This document shows positions 40,370 through 54,766 of a DNA stretch of 64,000 nucleotides, one piece after another. A program made the translations under genes and the position numbers. The stretch is taken from the NCBI GenBank assembly GCA_029783825.1, contig JAREIK010000374.1:350468-414467 (forward strand), read 5' to 3'. The stretch's first letter is position 1; every line of letters starts with the position of its first letter. Source of the stretch: Sapria himalayana (taxonomy: Eukaryota > Streptophyta > Magnoliopsida > Malpighiales > Rafflesiaceae). A model generated the notes under the pieces. That model did no database searches and was not told the DNA's origin. It was given only the letters and a program-made list of their open reading frames with translations.

Positions 40370-40471
40370 AATGGGTGTAAAAGGGAAAGGGGTAGACGTA
40401 GATTGTACAAATGGTATTCCTCCGCCAAAAGAGAGGGTGATAATTAATAAATAATATTTGATTAAAAAAAA
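40370..40471 (+). repeat. Conserved LINE-family 3' tail (LINE B copy)
   Basis: AATGGGTGTAA, GATTGTA and ATTCCTCCGCCAAAAGAGAG match 21281-21384 at the end of LINE A. The run of A residues at 40464-40471 is the poly-A remnant, followed at once by the candidate target-site duplication. Confidence 0.88.
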
Positions 40472-40482
40472 GATAAATAAAT
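40471..40482. repeat. Candidate LINE B target-site duplication, right
   Basis: AGATAAATAAAT is identical to 34300-34311. Its first base is shared with the A-tract, so the exact border may shift by one base. Confidence 0.6.
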
Positions 40483-41190
40483 TGATAGAAAGATAGATAA
40501 ATAGAAAGAACGATAGATCGATATATAGATAGATATATAGACATATAGATATATCGACAAATAGAGAGAAATATAGATAGATAGATAGATAGATAGAAAG
40601 ATAGATAAACAGATAGATAGATAAAAAGATAAATAGATAGATAGATAAATAAATAGATAGATAGAGATATAGATAGAATATATGAAAGGCTAATTGACTA
40701 ATAGTCTGAAACATAGAAATATAGTTAGATAGTTTGACAAATAGAAAGATTGAAATATAGATAGTAAGTAAGTTAGTTAATTAGATAAATAGATAAATAA
40801 ATAGATAAAAAGGAATAATATATTGATAGAATGATACATAGATACATAATGTTGATAGATAGATAAATAGATAGATATTTGGACATATAGGCATTTAGAT
40901 AGACATTTAGACAGATAGGCAAAAAGAAAATTAGACAGATAGATATATATATATATATATATGTATATAAACATATAAAGAGAGTGACAGATAGATTGAT
41001 AAATAAATAAATAGATAGATAGTTAGAAAGTTGGACAGATAACATATAGATATATAAAAAAATAAAAAAACTAGATATCTAGATATATAAACAGATTGAC
41101 AAATAGATAGTTAGACAAATAGAAAGAAAGAAAGATAGATAAATAGAAAGATATTGAGATAGACATATATAAAAATTGATAGATTTAAAA

Positions 41191-44100
41191 TAGAGAGAGG
41201 CAAATAAATAGATATATATAATATATATAGATAAATAAATAGATAATTCAATTAATAGACATATAGAATAGATAGATATAAAATTAGATCGATAGATAAT
41301 TAGATAGACATATATATAGATAGATGGATAGAAAGATAGAAATATAGAAAGATTGATAAATAAAGAAAAAAATAGATAGATACAAATAGAAAATTATAAA
41401 TAGATAGATAGACGGATAGCTAAACAAAGAAATAAATAGATATAGTGATAGACAAATATATAGATATATAGATAGACAAATAGATAGATGGATAGATATA
41501 TAAATATATAGATAGAGAGATAAATAGTTAGATAAATAGAAAGTTAGATAGGTAGATACTTAGATATAAAAATATATAGATAGATAGATATAAAGGGAGT
41601 AAGATCTATATATATATAGATATATAAATATATAGATAGACTAATAGATAGATAGATAGATTAATATATAGGATAGATGAATAAATAGGCAGATAGACAA
41701 ATATAAAAATAGACAAATAAATGTCTAAAAGATAGACAAATAGTTAGATAAACCAATAGATAAATAGACAAATTGATAGACATATAGACTGATAGATAAA
41801 TTGACAGATAAATATATAAATAGACATATATATAGATATACAAATAGATAGATAGGTAGATAGGTAGATAGATAGCCATATGAATAGATAGATTAGAAGT
41901 CAAACAGACGGATAGACTGATAAATTGATGAGTAGATGGGTAGATAGATATATAGACAGATAGACAAATAAACAAATAGATAGTTAAATAGATAGTCAAA
42001 ATAGATAGATAGACTGATAGATAGATATCCAAACATACAAATAGATAGATATATAGATAGATAGTTAGACAATTAAATAGAGTGATAGATTAATAGATAT
42101 GTAGATAAAAGAAAGAAAGAATGATAGATAGATACAAAGACGATTAGGTAGTTAGATATATAGATAGATAGATAAAAAGATAAATAGAAAGATACATAGA
42201 AAGTCAAATATATAGATTTAGAAAAAGGCATATATACAAATAGACAAATTGATAGATTGATTTAGAGATAGATAGATAAATAGACAATGAGATAGATAGA
42301 TAAATATATATACAGATATACATATAAATAGATAGAAAAATAAATAAATATGAAAGAAGATAGATAGACACATATAAAAATAGACACAGACAGATAGATA
42401 GATAGATAGACAAAAAATAGATAGAAAAAATAGACAAATAAAAAATTGACTAATATATAAAGACAAATAGAATGATACACAGATTGACATATAAATAAAA
42501 ATATAGATTTATAGATTGTTAGTTAGATAGTTATATAATTATACAGATATAAATATAGATAGAAAGATAAATAGATAGAGAGATAGACAGATAGATTGAT
42601 TTTTAGATTATAGATAGATTTATAGATAGATATATAGAGAGAATGACAGATAAATAGATAAATAGACAAAAAGAAAGATAGACACATAGAAAGATAGTTA
42701 CATAAAAAGAAAGAAAGAAAGAAAGATAAATAGATATATAGACAGATAGATAGATAAATAGATTGAAAGATAGATAAGTAGATAAATAGATAGACAGTTT
42801 GATAGATAAAGAGTATTTCACAAAGATAGATAAACACATTGAAACATAGAAAGATAGATAGATATATATATATATATATATATAGATTGAAAGATAGATA
42901 GATATACTGATAGATAGATAAAGAGATATAAAGATAGATAGATAGATAGATATATATATATATATATATATATATAGAGTTAAATAGATAGATAGATAAT
43001 TAGACAAATTAAAATATATATAAATAGACACACAGATAGTTAGTTAGTTAGATAGATAGATAGAGATGTCTATAGATAGATAGATAGATAGATACATTCA
43101 TACATACATGCATACATACATAGAGAAATATAAATATTATTTAATCGACATTTAGACAAATATACATATAGCTAGATATATAGATTGACAAAATAGATTG
43201 ATATATAGATAGATAGATAGACAAATATATAAATAGATAGATATATAGATAGATAGATAGGTAGTCAGAAAGAAAGATAGTCAAATAGTAAGATAGATAT
43301 AAAGACATAGATAATTAGACAGATAGAGAGATAGAGATATAGTTAGATTTATAAATTTATTGAAAGAAAGAAAGATAGATAGATAGATAAAGAGATATAT
43401 AGACTTATAAATAGATATATATATATATATATATAGTTTCTTAGATAGAGAGACAGACAGATAGATCGATAAATATATTTACAGATACAAAGATAGACAT
43501 ATAGACAATTAAACAAATAGAAAGAAAGATAGATAGACATATAGACAGACAGACAGATAGTTAGTTAGATAGATAGCCAAATTGACATATAAATAATTAC
43601 AATTATAGACTAATAGACAAATAGAGAAAGATATATATATATATATATATTGATAGAGAGATAGATAGATAGAAATATTAACAAATAGGCAAATATATAA
43701 ATTGATAGATAGACTAATTGATATATTAATACAAAGATAGATAGATAGACAGAATGACAGATAGAAATATTTCAAAATATATATAAAGACATATAGAAAT
43801 ATAAATATATTGATAGATAGATAGTCAAAAAGGCATATAACTAAATATTTAGATAGTAGACATATAGATTGATAGAAAAAATAAATATAGATTGCTAGAT
43901 ATATAGTAATATAGATAGATATAATGATATATAGATAGAAAGATAAAAATAGAAAGAGATAGATACATAGACAAATATAAATATAGATACATATAGATAG
44001 ATATAAATGTAGACACATATAAAGATAAAAAGATATAAATATAGATAGATACCTTGGAACATAGATAGTTAGACAAATATACATAAATACATATAGATTG

Positions 44101-46620
44101 ATATATAGATAGAGATATAGATATAAAAATAGATAGAGATATAAATATATAGATAGACAGATAGACTAATAGATAGATATATATACATATAGATTGATAT
44201 AGATATAGATATATAGATAGACAGCTAGACTAATAGATATACATATATACATATAGATAGATAGAGGTATTGAAATTCAAACTTAGAAGATAGATAGATC
44301 GCCATATAGAAAAATAAAATGATAGTCAGATAGACTGATAGATAGATAGATATATACATAGAAGACATATTTGGATAGATAGATAGATAGATTGATGATG
44401 ATAGATTGATATATAGATCGATGACTAATAGACGATATATATAAGACATTTAGATAGTTACATAAATAAATAAATAAATAACTATATATATATTAGATCA
44501 GATACACATTTATACATATCGAGAAATAGAAGATAAGATAGACAAACATATTATGTAGATATATGAGATACACTAATAGGCTATTGATATATATTAGATA
44601 CATAGATAGATAGATTGATGATTGACATATAGACACATAGAAACACAAGATAGTATATAGATATATTAGACAAATCGACAACATAGATACTAGGAATGTA
44701 CTAGCTAGATAGATAGCCAAATAGAAAGATAGCTAGAGATACTAATATATAGATAGATAGAAAACATATAAATAGATAGACATATAATACAAATAAAAAA
44801 ATAGATACATATAATGATTAACATATAGATAGATTGATATATATACAGATAGATAAATACATAGATAGACATACAAACTGATAGATTTATAGATATATAG
44901 ATAGATAGATCTACACATTGATTGATATACAAATATACATAAAGATGATTAGATAGTTAGATAGATAGAGAGATTGAATGATAGATACTTAGACAGTTAT
45001 ACATATAGATAGATAGATAGATAGATATATAGACAGATAGATAGATATATAGATCGATAGATAGAAATATTAATAGATAGATAAATAGACTGATATACAG
45101 ATAGACATATAGATAGATAGATATTTAGATAGATAAATAGTTAGATAGATAGATAATTAGATAGATAGATAGACCTATAGATAACTATACAAATAGACTA
45201 ATAGATAGAAAGACATTGAATCATAAATAGATAGATAAATATATACTCAGATAGATAGATAAATAGAGATATATATATATATAAACAGATAGACACTTAG
45301 ACTAATAGAATAATAGACAAATATATAGATAAAGTGATAAATACATAAGCATCAATAAAGATAGATATATAGGCAGAAAGATCGATTAATAAATAGACAG
45401 ATTCACAAATAAATTAATAGACAAATATACACGTAGATATATAGATATATAAATAACTATAAAGATAGATAAATAAATAGATAGATAGATAAACACATAA
45501 ATAGATAGACAGATAGACAATTAGACAAATAGATAGATAGACTAATAGATAGTTAGATAGTTTGAAAGATATAAAGATAAATAAATAGATAACTAGATAT
45601 ATAAATAGACAGTTAGACATTTAGGCAATTAAATATATTGATAGAAAGATAGACATTTAGATAGATTGATAGATAGACAAATATATTAATGGATAGATAA
45701 ATAGAATGAATGATAAATAGATAGATTGATAGATAGATTGATAGGCATATATATATATATAAAAAGATAGACAGATAGATAGAAAATAAATAGATAGATA
45801 GATATAAAGATATATAGATAGATTGATAGACAGAAAAACAAATAGATATATAGATACTTAGAATAATAGATAAATAGATAGATAGACAGACAGATATATA
45901 GATATATAAATAGAAAGAAAGATAGATAGATATAATAATAATAGAGATATAGAATATATAGACTATATAGACAGATAGATAGATATATTAATAGATAGAT
46001 CGAACAGATACATAATACTAGAAAGAAAGAAAGATAATAGATAGATAGATAAAAAAATAAAAGATATATAGAGAGATAGATAGAATAGTTGATATTCTAA
46101 TTGACTAAAAGTATGAAACATAGAAATATAGTTAGATAGCTAGAAAAATAGAAAGATTGATATATAGATAGTAAGCGAGTAGTTAATTAGATAGATAGAT
46201 AAATAAATAGATAAAAAGGAATAATAGTTTGATAGATTGATACATAGATACATAGGCTGATAGACAGATAGATAGATAGTCATTTGGATATATAGGTATT
46301 TAGATAGATTGAGATTTACATAGATAGGCAAATAAAAATTAGACAAATAGATATATAGATAGATTTATAGGCATATAAACTTATAAAGAGATAGACAGAT
46401 ATATTGATAGACAATTAAATGGATAGATAGTTAGAAAGTTAGATAGATAGACATATTGATATATAAAATATTAAAAAATAGATATCTAGATAAATAAATA
46501 GATTTACAAATAGATAGTTAAAGACATAGTTAGATAGAAAGATATACAAATAGAAATATATAGAGATAAATATATAGATAGATTGACAGATTTAAAATAG
46601 AGTGAAAGTCAAATAAATAA
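41191..46620. repeat. Higher-order satellite repeat, copy 3
   Basis: Anchors are at about 41600 (GGGAGTAAGATCTATA), about 42217 (ATTTAGAAAAAGGCATATA), 42531, 43575, 44914 and 46109. The unit is about 5.4 kb. Sequence after 46620 again resembles the start of this unit (GGATAGCTAGACAAACAAATA at about 46853 against GGATAGCTAAACAAAGAAATA at about 41414), so a further partial copy begins there. Confidence 0.78.
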
Positions 46621-46978
46621 ATAGTTAGAAAGATATATAGATAGCTATATATAGAGATAAATAGATAATTAGATAGATAGACATATAGATATATAGATAG
46701 ATAGATACTTAGATAGACATATATATAGATTGATGGATAGAAAGATATAAAAATAGAAAGATTGATAGATAAACAAAAAAGATAGATAGATAGATAAACA
46801 GATTAAGATAGGTAGATAGACATACAAAATGATAAATTGATAGATAGATAGATGGATAGCTAGACAAACAAATAGATAGATATTGTGATAGACAGATATA
46901 TAGATACATAGATAAAAAAATACATATATAGATAGATAGATAGAAAATCATATTGAAAGAAAGAAAGAAGATAGATAG

Positions 46979-47017
<39 letters not shown>

Positions 47018-48605
47018 AGATAGATAGATACAATGAATGATCGGATAATAGACTTATAGTCTAATAGATAGAAATATAGATAGATTGTTAGATTGAGAAA
47101 AAGATTGACAGATACAATATTAGATAGATAGATAGATATGAAAATTGTTAGATAGACATTTACATAGTAAGACATTTATATAGATAATCATTTAGATAGA
47201 TAGACAAATAGACAGATAAATAGATAGAGTGTTATATAGATTAACATATAGATAGATAAAGAGATAGACAATTAGAAAGATTGATAGAAGGAAAATATAG
47301 AGATAGACAAATATATAGATAGATATTTAGATAGAGAGATAGATAGATATATAGTTAGATAAATAGATAGAAATGAGATAATTAATTAGATAGACATCTA
47401 GACAATTTGATGGATAGAGAGATAGACATATAGATAATTAGATAATTAGACAGATAAATATATAGATAGATAGAAAGTTTGACAAATAGGCAAATAGAAA
47501 GTAATCACATAGACCAAAAGACAAATTGAAAGATATATTGATTTTTAGATAAACATATAGATAGTTTGAGAAGTAGATAGATAGACAGAAACATAGATAG
47601 AAAAAATATAGATAGATGGACAAATATATTGGTAGATAGATATACAATTGACATATAGATAGATAAAATGATATATAGATAGATTTATAGATAAATATAC
47701 ACATAGACAGCTAGATAGATAGATAGACAAATAGACATAAACAGATAGAAAGATAAATAGATAAAAAGATAGACAAATAGATTGATAGACATATAGATAG
47801 ATAAATAGATACACAGATAGATAATTGATAGTTAGAGATAATGATAAAGAGATATATAATAGACAGATACATAGATTGGTTGATTGACATATAGATAGAT
47901 AGATATATAGACAAATATAGACTTAGAGAGATAAAAAGATAAACATATATAGATATAGAAAGATAAACTATTAGACAAATAGATAGATAAATAGAAAGAA
48001 ATATTGAAAGATAAACAAATAGACATATAGATAGATTGATATATAGATTAACAAATAAATTGTCATTAGATAGAGATATAAATTGATATACGCATAGATA
48101 GATAAATAGATAGATATACATATATATAGATAAATAAAAATCCAGATAGATAAATAGACATAAAAAAAGATTAAAAGATAGATAGAAAGAAAGACAAGCA
48201 GATAGATAGACAGAAAAATAGATCGATTCATAAAAAGTCAAATAGATAGATATACATATAGATATATATATATATATATCTATAGATAGATAGATCAATA
48301 TATTGACACATTGATATAAATATAGATAGATAAATAGATAAAAAGATAAATAGACAGATAGATAGATAGAAAGATACACATATAGATAGATAGATAGTAG
48401 ATAGTAGATAGAATAGAAGCTAAAGAAATAGAAAAATTGACAAATTTATAGATTGACAGATATATAGATAGTCAGATAGAATGAAAGATAGATTGATCAA
48501 ATGATAGATAGATTGATCAAATGATAGATAGACAGATAGAATGATAGATAGATAGGCAGAAAGATTGATAGAGATAATACCACAAAGATAGATAGATCGA
48601 TGTAT

Positions 48606-48649
<44 letters not shown>

Positions 48650-49627
48650 TCAAATAAATAGATATACAAATAGATAGATAGAAAAATAGATAGACAAAAA
48701 GATAGAAAGAAAGATAGATAGACAAATAGATAATTACATATGAAGATTGGTAGATAGAGAGATAGATAAATAATTAGATATATAAAAACACAGATACACA
48801 AATAGATAGATATATAGTTAGACAAATAGATAGAAAGATAGATATATATACATACAAGTAGACTATATAGACTGATAGATACATAGGCCATTAGACAGAT
48901 AGATAGATATATTGATAGTCATATAGACATATAAACATATAGATCCATCGACATATATATAGATAAACCTATAGAAAGACATATAGATAGATAAAAATAT
49001 AGACAAATAGATAGATATTGAAATAGATAGATATATAGATAGGTAGAGATATAAATTTATAGATTTATAAATATACTAATAGATAGATAGATATACAAAT
49101 AGACATATAGATAGATAGATATATAAACACATAAACACATAGACACATATACAAATTGGCACATAGATAGATAGAAAAATAAACAGATAGACAAATACAC
49201 ACCTAGACAGAAAGTTAGATAGAATAATAGACAGATAGATAGATAAATAGATAGGCATATATATAGATAGATAGATAGATACATAAAGAGATTGATAGAT
49301 AGATAGATATATAGAAAGAAAGTCATACTAATAGAGAAATAATTAGATTTATAGATAGACATATAAACATATAGAGATATAGATGGATTGATAGATATTT
49401 ATATATCGATAGATAAATTGATTGACAAATAGAGAAATAAATATATATATGCATAGTCAATAAGATAGATAGATATACAGATAGATCAATAGATTCATAG
49501 CAAGTTATATAAATTGACATATAGACACATATAGATAAATAGAAAGATAGTTTGATTGATAGATATGAAAATAGATAAATAGATAGATAGATAGAGAGAT
49601 AGTTAGATAGCCAAATAGATAGATAGG

Positions 49628-49679
<52 letters not shown>

Positions 49680-49707
49680 TAGATAGACAAATAAAAATTT
49701 AGACAAC

Positions 49708-49753
<46 letters not shown>

Positions 49754-50924
49754 CACATATATATATATATACACATTGACAAATAGTTAAATAAATAGAA
49801 AGACAGACAGACAGATAGATATATATATATAGATAGTTAAACACATAGACAGACAGATAGATAGTAAAATAGATAAAAAAATAGATAGATAAGCAAATAG
49901 GTAGATTGGGAGATAAAGAGAACGAAAAATAGATATATAATTATAAATATACAAAAATACAACTTGATTTATAGATAGATAGATAGATAGATAGACATTT
50001 AGACAGATTGTTTGAATGACTCATAGAGAGTTAGTCAAATTGATAGATAGATAGATACACAAATAAATAAATAGACAGATAGGTACATAGAAATGTTGGT
50101 AGATATATAGATAGATAGATATATAGATACATAGATAGAGAGAAAGATAAATAAACAATAGATATACATAATGATAGAAAGATAGATAACTAGATAGATA
50201 GATAGATAGCTTGACAGATCGACAAATAGATAGATAGACTGATATACTAAAATACTAATAGATAGAAAGATATTTAGATAATTAGATAGATAGACAGATA
50301 GACAGATAGATATATAGATAAATAGATTGATTGATAGAAAGATAGTTAGATAGTTCGATAGATAAATTGTTAGATAGATAGACAGATATAAATATAAATA
50401 GTTTGTAGCTACATAGATCGATAGATAGAAATATAGACATTTAGATAAATAAACAAATAAATAGATAGACATATAGATAGATACACAAATATATAGATAG
50501 TTAGATAGATAGAAATATATATATATATATATATAGAAAGATAGATAGATAGACAAATAGATAGATAGATAAACAAAAATATAGATAGATAGATAAACAG
50601 ATAAACTAATAGACTAATAGATAGCTAGATAGATAGATTTATATATATAAAGATAGATAGGCAGATATACAGATAGACAAATAGATAGATAGATATACAA
50701 ATAGTCACATGCACAAAAACAGAAAGATAGATTGATAGATTGATTGATTGATAAAAATTCAAGTAGTTAAAATTACATATTGATAGACAGACACATAGAT
50801 AAATATACATATAAAAATATAGATAGTTAGGAAAATAAATAGATAGTCATATAGATATATAGATAGGTAGATAGATAGATAGATAGAAAAATAAAAAGAT
50901 AGATATATAGATAGATAGATAGAT

Positions 50925-51520
50925 TCATGAATAGATATAAATATAGAAAGATAGATTGATTGACAAATAGATAGATAAAAAGATAGACACATAGAGAGCT
51001 AATATATAGATAGATAGATATTGATATAGAATGATTGATTGATAGAAAAAGAAACAAATAGATATATAAAGAGATAGAAAGATAGGAAGATATACATAAA
51101 GATATATAAATAGATATATATATTGATATATATATATATATATAGATATATAGATAGATCAATAAATAGTGAGATAAATATATATACACAATGATATAAA
51201 TATAGATAGATAGATAAATAAATAGATAGGAAGATAGATTGATAGCCGGATAGTTATATAGATAGTTGGACACACTATAAACTTTGTAAATAGATAGATA
51301 GATATGCAGATAGATAGATAGTCAGATAAGTAAATACACACATATATAGATTGATTGATAGATAGATAGATATACACATATATAGATAGTTAGAGAGATA
51401 GATTGAGTTACAAATATGCAAAAGACAAGTAGATAGATTTATAGTTAGATAGATAAAAAGATTAGCAGATATACAGATAGAATGATAGATATATACATAG
51501 ATAGATTTTATGATAGGCAC
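50925..51520. repeat. Satellite duplication D2, first copy
   Basis: This copy pairs with 52185-52810 at an offset of 1261-1271 bp. Shared marker text includes GACACATAGAGAGCTAAT, ATAGAAAGATAGGAAGATA, GTTGGACACACTATAAACTT, GTCAGATAAGTAAATACACA and TTACAAATATGCAAAAGACA, in the same order. Confidence 0.88.
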
Positions 51521-51540
51521 ATAGATATAAAGACAAATAG

Positions 51541-51544
<4 letters not shown>

Positions 51545-51594
<50 letters not shown>

Positions 51595-51651
51595 TGTGTG
51601 GGTGAGTATGTGTGTGTGTGTGCATATATATGTGTATGTGTGTGTGTGTGT
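51545..51651. repeat. Compound (AT)n(TG)n microsatellite
   Basis: A long AT run passes into TG-rich sequence with interspersed GGGTGAG and GCATATATATG. Alternating purine-pyrimidine DNA of this kind can adopt Z-form; no function is shown. Confidence 0.85.
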
Positions 51652-52184
51652 AGACAAATAGATAGATAAATAGATAAGCATATCATTAGATATGTAGATA
51701 GAACGATTAATAGATATAAAGATATATATATATTTAGATAGATAAATAAATAAATAATTAAATAAAAGGATATATAGAGTCATATAGATTATAGACAGTC
51801 AAATAAATAAATATATAGAGAGATAGTCAGATAGTCATATAAATCGATAGAAAAATATTTGATAGGTAGATTGGAAAATATGTAGATATATAGATATATA
51901 GGTAGATATGTATATACATAGATAGATAGATAGATATATAAGCAGTTAGACAGATAGATATATAGATATAATGATATATAGATTGACAGATAGATAGACA
52001 GATAGATAGATAGACAGATACATAAAAAGAAAGAGAGACATAGATAGATAGATAGATTGATTAATTGAATGATTTTTAGTCAAATAAATAGATAGATAGA
52101 TAGATAGAGAGTCAGATAGATAGATAGATAGATAGACAGAAAAATAGATTGACAGATAGATAGAATGATAAATTGATTGATTTA

Positions 52185-52372
52185 TTGATGAATAGATATA
52201 AATATTGAAAGATAGATAGATTGACAAATAGATAGATAAAAAGATAGACACATAGAGAGCTAATAATTAGATAGATAGATAGATAGCGATATAAAATTAT
52301 AGATTGATAGAAAAAGAGACAGATAGATATATAAAGAGATAGAAAGATAGGAAGATAGACATAAAGATATAT

Positions 52373-52412
<40 letters not shown>

Positions 52413-52810
52413 ATAGATATATAGATAGATCAACAAATAGTGAGATAAATATATTTACACAATGATAGAAATATAGATAGATAGATAGATCAACATATAG
52501 GCAGATAGATTGATAGCCAGATAGTTATATAGATAGTTGGACACACTATAAACTTTGTAGATAGATAGATAGATAGATATACAGATAGATAGATAGTCAG
52601 ATAAGTAAATACACACATAGATAGATAAATAGATAGATAGATAGATAGATATATATACACATATATAGATAGTTAGAGAGATAGATTGAGTTACAAATAT
52701 GCAAAAGACAAGTAGATAGATTTACAGTTAGATAGATAAAAAGATTGGCAGATATATAGATAGAATGATAGATATATAGATAGATAGATAAATTTAATGA
52801 TAGACAGATA
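52185..52810. repeat. Satellite duplication D2, second copy
   Basis: Direct repeat of 50925-51520. The two differ mainly in the length of AT and GATA runs and by scattered substitutions. The roughly 665 bp between the copies is not shared. Confidence 0.88.
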
Positions 52811-53400
52811 AACAAATAGACTAATAGACACATAGAAAGATAGAAAGAAAGATATATAGATAGATAGATAGCTATATAGATAGATAGCTATATAGATAGA
52901 TAGATAGATAATAGATAGATGGATGGACAGATATGAAAAAAAACAAATAACTAGATAGATAAATAGATAGCTGGATAGATAAACAAATAGACATATAGAC
53001 TGATATAATTATAGACTGATAGATAGAATGATTGTGAGATAGATAAATAGATAAATAGACAAATAGATAGATATATAGATAGATAGTTAGATAGTTAGAA
53101 AGTTAGATAGTTAGATAGATAGACTGATTAACATATTGATATATAGAGAGATAGACAATTATTTAGATAGATAGATAGATAGACAGATAAATAGATAAGT
53201 AGATAGAAAGAAAGAAAGATAGATAGATAAATAGATAGATAGATCGATACATATATGATTAGAAAGATTGATAAAGTGATAGATAGATAGATAGACATAA
53301 TGAAAATTAGATAGTTTGATAGTTAGATAGTTAGACAAATAGATATATAGAAAATTAATAGTCAGATAGTTACATAGATACATAGTTAGATAGACATATA

Positions 53401-54750
53401 TGTTAGTAATAATGCTCTAGGCCTCTCATATTGACATGGTTTTTTGACTATTTGTGAGAATTAATTATTTTGATGATTTGCATGTTTATTATATATAATA
53501 ATTTTGAATAATATTTTTAATTATTTTAAATGTCTCTAATCAGTTATTAATATGAAAATAACAACAAATTTAACTTAGTATAAAGTTTGATTGATATTCA
53601 TGGGATGAATATATTTATCAAATACAAATCAAATTTATATATATTTGCTGAGTACAAATATTACACAGACCTATCTTTAGTATAATATATGGATCAAAGT
53701 CATAAGTTAATCTCTATAGCTATATTATTAAACCATTTTGCATTAGATCGCTATAGTTCTCAACATAAGGAATATTGTGTTTTAATATAATCAAATATTG
53801 TCTTTAATCAGATGACTATAAAAGTTATACTTGAACATAATAACAATTATGTAGTGAGATATGAGTGATAAAGATGGAATTTGTCCATCTTATTATGAGA
53901 GAGATGTCACTAGGTCCCCTCGATAATTATGACTGAGAAAAAAATTATGTCATTGGCTATATTAAGGTTATCTCGAATCATGAGCTTTTCATTTAACTTG
54001 GGTAGTCATAATGTCTTACTAGATGCCACTTTTGACTTGTAGGATAAAAATGTGATTTAGGCCTACTGATAATATTAATTGAAAATTTAGAGTTGCATAT
54101 TAAGAAGGAATAATAATGGTTATGGTTTTTTATTCTCTGTAGTAAATTTAAATGATGAGATTATTTTAAATCACAAATAACAAATAGTTATTATTTAAAT
54201 TTAAATTTAATTTTGAGAAAGATAAAATTTATGATTTAAATAAGTAATTATTTTGTTACATTGAACTTAAGTTTTAATGAATAAACTCATTTAAAAAGAG
54301 TTTTTAAAGAAAAGAATTTAAGTTGTTATTATTTAAAAGAGTTTTAAATATATACTTAATATAATTATGACTAAAACCATAGCAGACTTGAATATATATA
54401 TGTGAGACATATTTGATGCAAGTATTCATCTTTTGTAAAATAGATAAAATCCTTTTCATTTTGAGAAGTCAAATCTGAACTAGCATTCAACAAGATCAAT
54501 CATTATTTATGTGTGGATACATGTAGAGGGTTGTAACTTTTCAAAAAGGCAGCACCTTTGATGATTCGAATAAACCTCAACACCACTTTGAAGGCTTGAC
54601 GAATCGATCTACAAGTTGTAAGTTTCATTTACCCTTCCTTAGTGTTTTTATGAATTGCATGTGATCCTTGGTGGATTAAGAAATAAAAATTATAAATTCT
54701 ATTGTGTTTATGTTCTAATTAGATTGAATATTAAGCCCAAAATCCCAACA
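53401..54750 (+). repeat. Putative 5' LTR
   Basis: 1350 bp with TGTTAG at the start and CCCAACA at the end, an imperfect short terminal inversion of the TG...CA type. It is AT-rich with no coding frame. No second copy lies in the window to confirm it. Confidence 0.6.
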
Positions 54751-54751
54751 G

Positions 54752-54766
54752 TGGTATCGAAGGAAC
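54752..54766 (+). promoter_or_regulatory. Putative primer-binding site
   Basis: TGGTATCGAAGGAAC starts two bases after the LTR end. TGGTATC matches the start of the usual tRNA-iMet complement; the rest is diverged. Confidence 0.55.

Larger units (their letters stand above)
34312..40471 (+). mobile_element. Non-LTR retrotransposon LINE B (plant L1 clade), near full length
   Basis: A 6.2-kb LINE lies inside the satellite, with ORF1, ORF2, a roughly 0.9-kb 3' UTR, the family 3' tail and an A-tract (40464-40471). ORF1 starts only 13 bases after the left boundary, so the 5' UTR is almost absent: either the copy is slightly 5'-truncated or the promoter is internal. Both ORFs are broken by stops and frameshifts and the ORF1-ORF2 junction is deleted, so it is not autonomous. 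The satellite on both sides belongs to the same higher-order unit. Confidence 0.92.
30601..41190. repeat. Higher-order satellite repeat, copy 2, split by LINE B
   Basis: Anchors are at 30627, 32161, 33324, 40702 and about 41187. Removing the LINE B insertion (about 6171 bp) leaves about 4.4 kb. This copy lacks the roughly 1.2-kb left part present in copies 1 and 3. The anchor order matches both neighbours on either side of LINE B, so the LINE landed in an existing unit. Confidence 0.78.
40472..53400. repeat. GATA/GACA satellite array, block III
   Basis: The satellite continues with the same polarity after LINE B. It includes copy 3 of the higher-order repeat, an AT-CA compound at about 46980-47016, AT runs (about 42957-42975, 48609-48648, 49629-49676, 51545-51590, 52377-52412) and an AT-TG compound at about 51545-51651. 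No genes are present. Minus-strand frames of up to about 220 codons are repeat artefacts. Confidence 0.95.

Noticed and set aside
25080..46620. A CRISPR-like array
   Set aside because: The repeats are continuous tetranucleotides with no unique spacers of constant length, and the sequence is eukaryotic.
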